Of a stretch of 16,421 nucleotides of DNA, positions 7,518-14,047 are shown one piece after another. Position numbers and translations under genes: made by a program. The notes under the pieces were generated by a model, which was not told the origin of the DNA, ran no database searches, and saw only the letters and a program-made list of their open reading frames with translations. How positions within the stretch are numbered: position 1 is the first letter of the stretch; the number at the start of each line of letters is the position of its first letter. Source of the stretch: Dermabacter sp. p3-SID358 (GTDB lineage Bacteria > Actinomycetota > Actinomycetes > Actinomycetales > Dermabacteraceae); assembly GCF_025147465.1 (NCBI RefSeq), contig NZ_JALXOZ010000027.1, positions 1 through 16,421 on the forward strand, in the 5' to 3' direction.

Positions 7518-8364
7518 CGGGGGCCGGGCGTGTGCCCTCGATGCGGGAAATCATCGAGGAGTAGAAGAGCGACGTGAACGCTATCAACACGGGGAGGAAG
7601 AGCATGCCAATGATCGTGATGGCGAAGGCGAAGCCGAGGGCACCCGTCACGAGCCACATGAGGATGACGTGTGCAGGCTTTGCGAGGGCCCTGTTAGCCG
7701 CGTCTTTGAACGCGCTAATCGGGCCACAGGCTCGGTTCGCTGCGAGATACGGCGCGAGCGAGAAGAAGAACATGCACGCAATCGGGCCAATGAGGGGAAT
7801 GATGACCGAGAAGAATGAGAGGAGGACGTAAAGAATGTAGGTGAAGAAGGTTTTCCAATGGATGATGCCGTTGCCGATCGTGGGGGTTTGCCCTTGCGCC
7901 ACAAGGCCAGCGGACCTCGCCGCGCCGCTCATCCACGCCGCGAGCGGAAGCTGGATGAGAGCGATGATGGCGTACACGGCGAGAATGACAATGATGATTG
8001 CCGGGGCCTCCCAGCCCGTGGGCTCGCTCGACTCAAAGGCATTGACCAGCGCGAAGATCGACGCAAAGTAGCCAATGCATAAAGCGATAAAAAGGATGAC
8101 GTACAGGGCTCCCCAGATCAGGCCCGGCACGACGAGCGCAACCCAGTTCTTCGCGAAGGCCTGCCATGCCCACGAAAACGATTTCGAGATGTCGTTGCCA
8201 ACGTCGGTCCCGGGAGGCGGCCCGTCGTACGCTCCGCCTGCGGCTGCTCCCGCGTACCCCGCATGTGCCTGCTGCGCGCTCGAGGCGAACTGCGGCTGCT
8301 GATACGGCTGTCCAGCCGCCGGATTGCTGAACGTTCCGGGAGCAGGCTCGTACGGATCGGTCAT
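7510..8364 (-). CDS. Multispanning membrane protein of unknown function
   Basis: A 284-residue integral membrane protein. Residues 1-55 form a Pro/Gln/Ala/Gly/Tyr-rich cytosolic tail. A conserved-looking amphipathic entry, D-I-S-K-S-F-S-W-A-W-Q-A-F-A-K-N-W, then leads into hydrophobic blocks at about 73-108, 120-146, 172-208 and 232-270, probably six or so helices. The pattern resembles actinobacterial glycerophosphoryl-diester-phosphodiesterase-type or DUF975-like membrane domains, but I cannot name the family. The ATG at 8364 has a good site, AGGAG, about 6 nt upstream. It is the first gene of a minus-strand pair; its stop overlaps the XPB helicase start by 8 nt. It is divergent from gnd across 146 nt. 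Confidence 0.85.
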   Translation of the reverse strand: MTDPYEPAPGTFSNPAAGQPYQQPQFASSAQQAHAGYAGAAAGGAYDGPPPGTDVGNDISKSFSWAWQAFAKNWVALVVPGLIWGALYVILFIALCIGYFASIFALVNAFESSEPTGWEAPAIIIVILAVYAIIALIQLPLAAWMSGAARSAGLVAQGQTPTIGNGIIHWKTFFTYILYVLLSFFSVIIPLIGPIACMFFFSLAPYLAANRACGPISAFKDAANRALAKPAHVILMWLVTGALGFAFAITIIGMLFLPVLIAFTSLFYSSMISRIEGTRPAPVV

Positions 8365-8510
8365 GATCTCTCCTCTATCTCATTCGCGGGAGGGACTGTC
8401 GGCCCACATTATTCCTTATCGGGGCTGTACACAGCACGGGCTCTTAGACTGTTCTCGAACGAGCGCCGCGTCGCGCCAATTCCACTACACACCGAAGGAG
8501 CCGCACGAGC
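8365..8510. promoter_or_regulatory. Divergent control region between the membrane protein gene and gnd
   Basis: This 146-nt gap must carry promoters for both directions. On the plus strand, TAGACT at 8445-8450 fits the actinobacterial -10 pattern TAnnnT, but no clear -35 precedes it. GAAGGAG about 10 nt before the gnd ATG is its ribosome-binding site, and AGGAG lies before the minus-strand ATG. I see no recognisable operator. Confidence 0.4.
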
Positions 8511-9971
8511 ATGGCCAATTTTGATCCCGCCCCCCACTCTGTTGCCGACATCGGCGTGACCGGCATGGCGGTCATGGGCTCGAACCTCGCCCGCAACCTC
8601 GCCCGCAACGGCTTCAAGGTTGCCATCCACAACCGCTCCGTCGAGAAGACCGAACGCGTGATCGCCGATCATGGCACCGACGGCGAGTTCTACCCCTCGG
8701 AGACGATGGACGAATTCGTCGCCTCGCTCCAGAAGCCGCGCGTCGCGATCATCATGGTCCAGGCTGGTAAGGCGACCGATGCCGTGATCGAAGAGCTCGC
8801 GAGCCGCATGGATGAGGGTGACATCATCGTGGACTGTGGCAATGCCCTGTTCAGCGACACCCTCCGCCGCGAGCAGGAGCTTCGTGCGCGCGGCCTCCAC
8901 TTCGTGGGCTCAGGCGTATCCGGTGGCGAAGAGGGCGCTCTCAACGGACCTTCGATCATGCCCGGCGGCTCGAAGGCGAGCTACGACCGCCTTGGCCCGA
9001 TGTTCGAAAAGATCTCGGCGCACGTGGACGGCGTCCCCTGCTGCACCCACGTCGGTGAAAATGGTGCGGGCCATTTCGTGAAGATGGTTCACAACGGCAT
9101 CGAGTACGCCGACATGCAGGTCATCGCCGAGGCCTACGACCTCATGAGCAAGGCGCTCGGTATGAACGCCCCCGAAATCGGCAAGGTCTTCGAGAAGTGG
9201 AATGAAGGCCCCCTCAACTCGTTCCTCATCGAGATCACGGCCGCTGTTCTCGCCCACACCGATAACGTGACCGGCAAGCCGTTCGTGGACATCATCCTCG
9301 ACCAGGCCGGCCAGAAGGGCACGGGTGCGTGGACCTCGAAGACGGCCCTCGACCTCGGTATTCCTGTCACCGGTATCGCCGAAGCAACCTTCGCCCGCTC
9401 GACTTCGGGTGGCACCGAGCAGCGCGAGGCCGGCCGCGCCGTACTCAAGGGCGAGGCGCAGACAATCCAGATTGACGACGCCGAGCAGTTCATCAGCGAC
9501 CTCCAGCAGGCGCTCTACGCCGCGAAGCTCGTGAGCTACTCGCAGGGCTTCGACGAAATCAAGGCCGGCGCGAAGGAATACGGCTGGGACATCAAGCTTG
9601 GCGACATGGCGCGCATTTGGCGTGGCGGCTGCATCATCCGCGCGCGCTTCCTCAACCGCATCACCGAGGCGTACGAGCGCAATCCCGAGCTTCCGCTTCT
9701 ACTTGCCGATGAGTACTTCACCACCGAGATTACGAAGTGCATCCCCGCGTGGCGTCGCATCGTCGCGTTTGCGGCAGCCGTCGGAATTCCGGCGCCCGTG
9801 TTTTCCTCGACCCTTGCGTACTACGACGCGGTGCGGGCCGAGCGCCTCCCCGCGGCCCTCGTGCAGGCGCAGCGCGACTACTTTGGCGCGCACACCTACC
9901 GGCGCGTGGATGCCGAGGGCACGTACCACGTGGAGTGGACGGGCGACCGCACGGAGACCCGCCAAGACTGA
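8511..9971 (+). CDS. gnd: 6-phosphogluconate dehydrogenase, decarboxylating
   Basis: A 486-residue enzyme of the oxidative pentose phosphate pathway: 6-phosphogluconate + NADP+ gives ribulose 5-phosphate, CO2 and NADPH, in the cytosol. The N-terminal Rossmann motif is I-G-V-T-G-M-A-V-M-G-S-N-L-A (14-27), followed by H-N-R-S (40-43), where the Arg fits NADP preference. The substrate signature is S-G-V-S-G-G-E-E-G-A (134-143). The catalytic lysine is K191 with N195 in H-F-V-K-M-V-H-N-G-I-E-Y. The C-terminal tail ending D-A-E-G-T-Y-H-V-E-W-T-G is the usual one that reaches into the partner subunit. The length is in the range of the long, dimeric class. The ATG at 8511 has GAAGGAG upstream. Monocistronic by context: divergent upstream, a large inverted repeat and a convergent gene downstream. 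Confidence 0.98.
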   Translation: MANFDPAPHSVADIGVTGMAVMGSNLARNLARNGFKVAIHNRSVEKTERVIADHGTDGEFYPSETMDEFVASLQKPRVAIIMVQAGKATDAVIEELASRMDEGDIIVDCGNALFSDTLRREQELRARGLHFVGSGVSGGEEGALNGPSIMPGGSKASYDRLGPMFEKISAHVDGVPCCTHVGENGAGHFVKMVHNGIEYADMQVIAEAYDLMSKALGMNAPEIGKVFEKWNEGPLNSFLIEITAAVLAHTDNVTGKPFVDIILDQAGQKGTGAWTSKTALDLGIPVTGIAEATFARSTSGGTEQREAGRAVLKGEAQTIQIDDAEQFISDLQQALYAAKLVSYSQGFDEIKAGAKEYGWDIKLGDMARIWRGGCIIRARFLNRITEAYERNPELPLLLADEYFTTEITKCIPAWRRIVAFAAAVGIPAPVFSSTLAYYDAVRAERLPAALVQAQRDYFGAHTYRRVDAEGTYHVEWTGDRTETRQD

Positions 9972-9985
9972 TCTTTCCCCTCTCC

Positions 9986-10049
9986 GGATTGCATAGGGGG
10001 TGTGGGGGTTTTGTTGATGCGGATAACCCCCACAACCCCTATGCAATCC
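9986..10049. terminator. Large near-perfect inverted repeat after gnd (likely bidirectional terminator)
   Basis: Left arm 9986-10010 and right arm 10025-10049 are reverse complements at 24 of 25 positions, with a 14-nt loop (10011-10024). Arms begin GGATTGCATAGGGG and continue as a G-rich (plus) or C-rich stretch. It fills the gap between the convergent gnd (stop at 9971) and helicase-associated gene (stop at 10062), the right place for a two-way terminator. There is no T-run on either side, so it would be a tail-less actinobacterial type. The long stem also fits a small palindromic repeat element. Confidence 0.7.
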
Positions 10050-10061
10050 ACAGTGGTGGGG

Positions 10062-12284
10062 TTAGGGGAGGAGGACCCGGTGGATCAGCACCGTGAACTC
10101 TTCACCCGATTCCACGTCCCTCGCGCGCAGCCTTCCACCCTCGAGCGCGAGCGGCTCAATCCACAGCACGCTCGTGCCTCCGCGACCGTCGACGATCCCG
10201 ATCTGCATCTCGCGCTCGTTTGCGATCGCGGCGAGGAGGCGCTGCGGGACGCTGACCTCTTCGAGGCGCCCCGCTTCAGCGGCTCGGATTCGCGCGAGCG
10301 CCTCGGAAGGTTCGACATCGAGGAGCGGCTCGCGACCGTCGGACTCGAGCTCAAGGCCTACGGGGCCACCGCGCACCGACCCAAGAGTGCGCTCATCGAC
10401 GGCCGCACCACCCGGTCCCGAGGCGAGCGGTGCGAGCCCAGCCGCACGCGCCGAGCCCATCACGAAGCCCGGGTCGCCGCTTGAGATCACGACGGTCGGG
10501 GCGAGTCGCGTGAGTCCAAGCCGCGCCGCCTCATTCGAGGCCATGAGCCTGTCCAGGTGCTCCTCTTCCCCCGTGATGAACGACGTCGCGGGGCCGACGG
10601 TGACCTGGCCACGCTTGCGCGCCTCATCGCGCACGAGGTACTCGAGCACGTCGGGGACTCCCGTGAGCGAGAGCTCCGCGAGCTCCTCGAGTAGTGCATC
10701 GGCGGACCCACCTGCGCCTAGCCCACGCGCGATCGACTCACCCGTGACGCGTGCAACGACGCCCGCGCCGCGCGAGGTGACCTCGGCCCACTCAAGAACC
10801 GCCGTGACGCGCGGACCGGGAAGCCCCGGAACAGTCACCGTGAGGTCGGAGTCGAGAAGGATCTGCTCGACGGGCTCGGGCAGCATGCCCCCAAGCGCAT
10901 TCTCGAGCGAGTTAATCGCCTCTCCTTCGTCGAGTTCGAGCGACGCAAGCGCCGCGGGAGCGAGTGCGCTTGGAACACCATCCACGACAAGCCCAAAGGC
11001 CTCCGCCTCGCGCGTAAACGCATACGCCTCCTCGAGGATCGCCGCGCGCTGCACCGTGGGAAACGCCCACGCGAGCGACTCCGCGAGACTCGCGGCGCTC
11101 GCCTCCCGCTCGGGATAGTCCGCAAGGTGGCGCAGCATATGCCGCCGCCTTACTTTCACCCCTTTTCTTCCGACGCTTGCCGAGAGCGCGGCGCGCGGAC
11201 TTTCGCCCGTGCGAGCCTCTCCTTCGTTGAGCCCGTCGAGGCTCACGTCCCCGAGTCGCGTTCCCGAGAGGGCACCGAGGTAGTTGGAGCGTAGATACGC
11301 CGAGCAAAGATCGGCCCAGCGGCGCGCGGGCGAGGCGTCGGAAAACTCTCCAAATTCGCGCGTGACCTGCCATGTTTCGCCATCGTTGCCGATGAGCCCT
11401 CCCACCCATGCTGCATGGATGATGCTCGCCCACGTCTCGTGGCTCGTGCCCGCGGTGGCGGCGAGGCGGCGCGCGTCGCGCAAGGGGAGGCCGCCGCGTT
11501 TGAGAACCGACGGTGGGTCGGCGTGCCACGTGCCGATCGTCGCGGCGATGCGACTCGCCTCGAGCGCGGCTTCGATCGCCTGTGCGTTGCGAGAACCTTC
11601 GAATCGTTCCGGCGGTGCTTCCGGGCCGGGGGTGGGCGCATGCGCGAAAGAGCGGTGGATGACCCCATCGCGAAGCGCGAGGTGGATCGTGCGGGGGATG
11701 AGCACGCGGGGGCCGTCTGGGCCGTTGACTTTCGTGATGAGGCGCGCGCTCGCCAGGCGCGTGGCAAGCGAGGACGTGGGCGAGCCCGTGAGGCGAGCGG
11801 GGGCAAATGCGAGGGAATCTGCGACGTCGCGAAGCTCAGCGGGGAGGCTCTCGACTATTTCGCGTGCCTCCTCGGGGGTGGGGTCGTGCGAGAAACGAGG
11901 GGCGAGCCCCGCGGGGTGAGGGAGGGCTTCGGCGAGGGCCCGCACGGGAATGAGGGATCGGCCGCTCGCGTCGGTGTATACGAGTCCGAGCGTGGCGAGT
12001 CGGTAGACGTGCGGCGCGATCTGTTCTGTTGAAGAGCTCACGGCCTGCGCGAGCTGCTCAGGGGTGACGGGGCCTGCGTAGGCGGCGAAGACGTCGGCGA
12101 GCTGTAATTCGGGAAGCACGAGGCTGCCGATCGCCCTCAGGACGCTTCCCGGTTGAGCAGCGCGTGCCGCGAGCGGTGCAATTCCGAGAGGAATGGGAGA
12201 GATGAGGTCTTGGCGCGCATGCAGAAGCTCGATGAGCCGTGCATCATCGAACTCTCTCAGGGCGTCGGCGAGCGTGCGGGCCAT
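10062..12284 (-). CDS. Helicase-associated (XPB/Ssl2 N-terminal-like) domain protein
   Basis: A 740-residue protein of the actinobacterial helicase-associated (Helicase_C_3-like) family, usually of this length and often encoded near the XPB helicase. It has no Walker motifs. The N-terminal part is helical with winged-helix-like repeats (R-E-F-D-D-A-R-L-I-E-L-L-H-A-R at about 10-24, and a second wing-like segment Q-I-A-P-H-V-Y-R-L-A-T-L-G-L-V). A conserved segment around residue 480, P-V-E-Q-I-L-L-D-S-D-L-T-V-T-V-P-G, is typical of the family. The final part, I-G-I-V-D-G-R-G-G...I-E-P-L-A-L-E-G-G-R-L-R-A-R-D, looks like a WYL-type beta fold. The function is unproven; a DNA-repair or helicase-regulating role is inferred. 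The ATG at 12284 follows a leaderless-type promoter. Confidence 0.9.
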   Translation of the reverse strand: MARTLADALREFDDARLIELLHARQDLISPIPLGIAPLAARAAQPGSVLRAIGSLVLPELQLADVFAAYAGPVTPEQLAQAVSSSTEQIAPHVYRLATLGLVYTDASGRSLIPVRALAEALPHPAGLAPRFSHDPTPEEAREIVESLPAELRDVADSLAFAPARLTGSPTSSLATRLASARLITKVNGPDGPRVLIPRTIHLALRDGVIHRSFAHAPTPGPEAPPERFEGSRNAQAIEAALEASRIAATIGTWHADPPSVLKRGGLPLRDARRLAATAGTSHETWASIIHAAWVGGLIGNDGETWQVTREFGEFSDASPARRWADLCSAYLRSNYLGALSGTRLGDVSLDGLNEGEARTGESPRAALSASVGRKGVKVRRRHMLRHLADYPEREASAASLAESLAWAFPTVQRAAILEEAYAFTREAEAFGLVVDGVPSALAPAALASLELDEGEAINSLENALGGMLPEPVEQILLDSDLTVTVPGLPGPRVTAVLEWAEVTSRGAGVVARVTGESIARGLGAGGSADALLEELAELSLTGVPDVLEYLVRDEARKRGQVTVGPATSFITGEEEHLDRLMASNEAARLGLTRLAPTVVISSGDPGFVMGSARAAGLAPLASGPGGAAVDERTLGSVRGGPVGLELESDGREPLLDVEPSEALARIRAAEAGRLEEVSVPQRLLAAIANEREMQIGIVDGRGGTSVLWIEPLALEGGRLRARDVESGEEFTVLIHRVLLP

Positions 12285-12290
12285 GACTTC

Positions 12291-12296
12291 AGCCTA
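12291..12296 (-). promoter_or_regulatory. -10 element of a probable leaderless promoter
   Basis: On the minus strand TAGGCT (TAnnnT) ends 6 nt before the ATG of the helicase-associated gene, which would place the transcription start on the A of the start codon. No Shine-Dalgarno is present, consistent with a leaderless message, which is common in actinobacteria. No clear -35 hexamer is seen. Confidence 0.45.
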
Positions 12297-12301
12297 TCCC
12301 C

Positions 12302-12307
12302 TAGGAT
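12302..12307 (+). promoter_or_regulatory. Candidate -10 element for the tRNA gene
   Basis: TAGGAT matches TAnnnT and lies 20 nt before the mature 5' end of the tRNA, a normal distance for a short leader removed by RNase P. It sits 5 bp from the minus-strand -10 of the helicase-associated gene, so the two promoters would overlap back to back. The -35 is weak. Confidence 0.35.
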
Positions 12308-12327
12308 GGAGGGGCCCTTCGGGTAAC

Positions 12328-12403
12328 GCCCCCATAGCCCAACGGCAGAGGCAGAAGACTTAAAATCTTTTCAGTGTGGGTTCGAGTCCCACTGGGGGTG
12401 CCA
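12328..12403 (+). tRNA. tRNA with anticodon UAA (nominally Leu), class I fold
   Basis: A complete cloverleaf with encoded CCA (12401-12403). The acceptor stem pairs 12328-12334 with 12393-12399, including a terminal G-U wobble. The D stem is GCC/GGC plus one mismatch, with G18-G19 in the loop. The anticodon stem GAAGA/TCTTT encloses the loop CTTAAAA, giving anticodon TAA at 12361-12363. The T arm is GTGGG-TTCGAGT-CCCAC. The anticodon reads UUA (Leu), but the variable loop has only 5 nt, whereas true tRNA-Leu is class II with a long variable arm, and the discriminator base is G, not the A that LeuRS needs. The charging identity is therefore uncertain. Confidence 0.85.
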
Positions 12404-12409
12404 CTGTTC

Positions 12410-12817
12410 CTATTCGGGACGTTGAACATCGTCGGCTGAAGGATGATGAGGCCCGTCTCGCCTTTCGGGGAAGTATTTGCTCACCATGTTCATGACGGGC
12501 ATGGCGAGAAACGCGGCAGCGACCCACGGCTGGTTGAGGACGGCGCAGGTCACGGCACCGGCCATGGCCGCGATAGCGAGGAGCGCGCCGGTGCGCCTCG
12601 CTCGGGGGGTTTCAGTGATAGTGGCGTCGACAATGCGGTCGCGCCGCGACGACTCGTCAGAAGTGAATGATTCTGACATTCGCATAATTCGTTCTTGGAA
12701 ATCGCCATAACGATCCCAGTCGTCAGGGTGGGGAAGAAGGCCAGAGAAGGCCTCGGTGAGCTCTATCGAGCGCGAAGAGAGCTGGTTCTGCTCGAGGACA
12801 TGGGCAGCCGCGATCAG
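12410..12817 (-). CDS. DUF2335-like membrane protein, start uncertain or frameshifted
   Basis: The reading frame encodes F-S-G-L-L-P-H-P-D-D-W-D-R-Y-G-D-F-Q-E-R-I-M-R-M, then a charged helix and two hydrophobic segments (starting G-A-L-L-A-I-A-A-M-A-G and W-V-A-A-A-F-L-A-M). The P-x-P-x5-Y...E-R-I-x-x-M pattern followed by two helices is what I know from DUF2335 predicted membrane proteins, of unknown function. The domain begins upstream of the first ATGs in this frame (12685 and 12679), and no ATG, GTG or TTG exists between there and the preceding ORF. The drawn start is a CTG at 12817 overlapping the upstream stop as CTGA; this is a placeholder. Alternatives are a -1 frameshift from the 65-codon ORF, which would give about 200 residues, or a truncated gene from 12685. 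The stop is 6 nt from the tRNA end. Confidence 0.6.
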   Translation of the reverse strand: MIAAAHVLEQNQLSSRSIELTEAFSGLLPHPDDWDRYGDFQERIMRMSESFTSDESSRRDRIVDATITETPRARRTGALLAIAAMAGAVTCAVLNQPWVAAAFLAMPVMNMVSKYFPERRDGPHHPSADDVQRPE

Positions 12818-13011
12818 TTCGTTGGTGTCGTGAAGCTCGTGTGCTGGTTGGAGCGCCGGGCCATCTTTTTGCGAACGACCTTCTTCTGCCGCGGCGCCGT
12901 GCGGTTGAGTTCCTGCATGAGGGTCGAAAGCGCGCGCGGGCTGTCGAGCTCGTAGGGATTCGCGCTGGCGGGGATTTTGGGCAGCTTCGGGAAGAGGTTC
13001 ACTGTGGTCAT
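12814..13011 (-). CDS. Small basic ORF, possibly the N-terminal part of the DUF2335-like protein
   Basis: A 65-codon ORF starting M-T-T-V-N-L-F-P-K-L with AAAGGGG 9 nt upstream and strongly G/C third positions, so the start looks real. It contains a helix with A-L-S-T-L-M-Q-E-L-N-R and a basic run R-Q-K-K-V-V-R-K-K, and ends in a nondescript T/P tail. I recognise no family. At codons 47-49 it passes through CGC-AAA-AAG; adding one A there, or slipping back one base, would join it in frame to the DUF2335-like gene, giving about 200 residues (49 + 151). It may thus be either a separate small protein or the front half of a split gene. Confidence 0.65.
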   Translation of the reverse strand: MTTVNLFPKLPKIPASANPYELDSPRALSTLMQELNRTAPRQKKVVRKKMARRSNQHTSFTTPTN

Positions 13012-13275
13012 GATGATCGCCCCTTTCGTGTGACGCCATTGTGTCATGCCCCCTTCGGCTTGTCGTGAGTACTGGTGGCACTCGTGTTTCCCACTTGCGA
13101 TCTTGTCACCCATGACGCAGGGGGCCGAAAGTTATCCACAACGCTTCGTCAGGCGCCTAGTGCCACGCCACCGGGTCCCTACCCGCGCGCACGCCGTCGT
13201 GATATGACGGTGGTGAGGGGTCGTCGCGGTCGACGGCCCGCATATAGAGCAATGGCGAAAGGGACGTGAACGGTC
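13012..13275. promoter_or_regulatory. Divergent intergenic region (264 nt) with one DnaA-box match
   Basis: No convincing gene. It separates the small basic ORF (minus) from the YggS gene (plus) and should carry both promoters. TATAGA at 13243-13248 is a candidate -10 for YggS, with no good -35. A five-codon reading frame (ATG at 13252, stop at 13269) sits just before the YggS start, probably by chance. TTATCCACA lies at 13132-13140. Confidence 0.45.
13132..13140 (+). promoter_or_regulatory. Perfect DnaA-box 9-mer
   Basis: TTATCCACA matches the classical DnaA box TTATNCACA exactly and lies in a gene-free stretch. It is single: I see no second box, AT-rich unwinding region or dnaA/dnaN genes nearby, so this is not an origin. 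It could be a DnaA titration or regulatory site, or chance. Confidence 0.4.
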
Positions 13276-13983
13276 ATGATGGGTGAAAAGATCGACGAGC
13301 TTCTGCCTCGGATCGAGGCGGCGCTCGAGCGCGGCGGGCGATCGATGGGCGACCTCCAGATTTTGCTCGCGACGAAGACCCGCACGGCTGAGGAAATCCG
13401 CGAGGCCGTGGAGCTTTTCAAGGCGCGCGGCATCACCGTTGGCGTTGGCGAGAACCGTCAGCAGGAAATCGCGAAGCACGCCGATCTCGAAGATCTTCAC
13501 GAAGCGGGGATCTTGCGCCATTTCATTGGCCACATCCAGTCGAACAAGGCTCGCGACATCACGCGGTTCGCCGATCTCGTGCACTCGATCGATCGTGAGA
13601 GCGCGCTCGCGAGTATCGAGAAGCGCGCCGCAAACGATGGCAAGGTGCAGCGCGTGCTCATCCAGGTGAACACTTCGGGCGAGGAGTCAAAAGGCGGCTA
13701 CGACCCGGATCTCGGCCTGCTCAAGGAGGTTGCACAGCGCTGCAACGAGAGTGACTCGCTCGCGCTCGAAGGTCTCATGACGATTGGAACGAACACGGAC
13801 GACGAGGTCGAGATTCGCCGATCACTGCGCCAGCTTCGTGAGCTTCGCGACGGTCTCGGCATCGAGGCTGTCAAGGAGCTTTCGATGGGCATGAGCAACG
13901 ATCTCGAGATCGCGATCGAGGAAGGCGCCACTATTGTGCGGCTCGGCTCGGTGGTGTTCGGCCCGAGGGACTATTCTCACTAA
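13276..13983 (+). CDS. yggS: YggS/PLPBP family pyridoxal phosphate homeostasis protein
   Basis: A 235-residue single-domain PLP-binding protein with the alanine-racemase-type TIM barrel but no known enzyme activity; it buffers and delivers vitamin B6 cofactor in the cytosol. The PLP Schiff-base lysine is K34 in L-L-A-T-K-T-R. Other family signatures are G-E-N-R-Q-Q-E-I (58-65), H-F-I-G-H-I-Q-S-N-K (82-91), the phosphate-binding L-S-M-G-M-S-N-D-L-E-I-A-I-E-E-G-A-T, and the final V-R-L-G-S-V-V-F-G. Length is normal. Two ATGs (13276 and 13279) are possible; an AAAGGGA lies about 12 nt upstream, rather far. In many Gram-positives yggS sits with sepF and division genes; here it is followed 63 nt later by an MFS exporter instead. 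Confidence 0.95.
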   Translation: MMGEKIDELLPRIEAALERGGRSMGDLQILLATKTRTAEEIREAVELFKARGITVGVGENRQQEIAKHADLEDLHEAGILRHFIGHIQSNKARDITRFADLVHSIDRESALASIEKRAANDGKVQRVLIQVNTSGEESKGGYDPDLGLLKEVAQRCNESDSLALEGLMTIGTNTDDEVEIRRSLRQLRELRDGLGIEAVKELSMGMSNDLEIAIEEGATIVRLGSVVFGPRDYSH

Positions 13984-14032
13984 TGCATCCGTGCCCGAGG
14001 GCGCGCAGCGGATTGGCCGACCCGCCGTCTCC

Positions 14033-14047
14033 CGAGAAGGATTCTCG
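14033..14047 (+). promoter_or_regulatory. Hairpin enclosing the ribosome-binding site of the MFS gene
   Basis: CGAGAA-GGA-TTCTCG is a perfect 6-bp stem with a 3-nt loop. It contains the Shine-Dalgarno AGAAGGA and the first G of the GTG start at 14047. Folding would hide part of the ribosome-binding site. Whether it acts as a switch is inference. Confidence 0.4.

Noticed and set aside
8440..8470. Possible SOS (LexA) box near TTCTCGAACGAG
   Set aside because: It does not match the actinobacterial consensus of TCGAAC and GTTCGA arms 4 nt apart; only one half is similar.
12880..13081. Upstream part of the 223-codon frame that contains the DUF2335-like gene
   Set aside because: Its third positions are not G/C-biased there while the 65-codon ORF frame is; it is a shadow upstream of the frame switch.
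13252..13269. Five-codon upstream reading frame before yggS
   Set aside because: No ribosome-binding site and no attenuator-like structure; likely chance.
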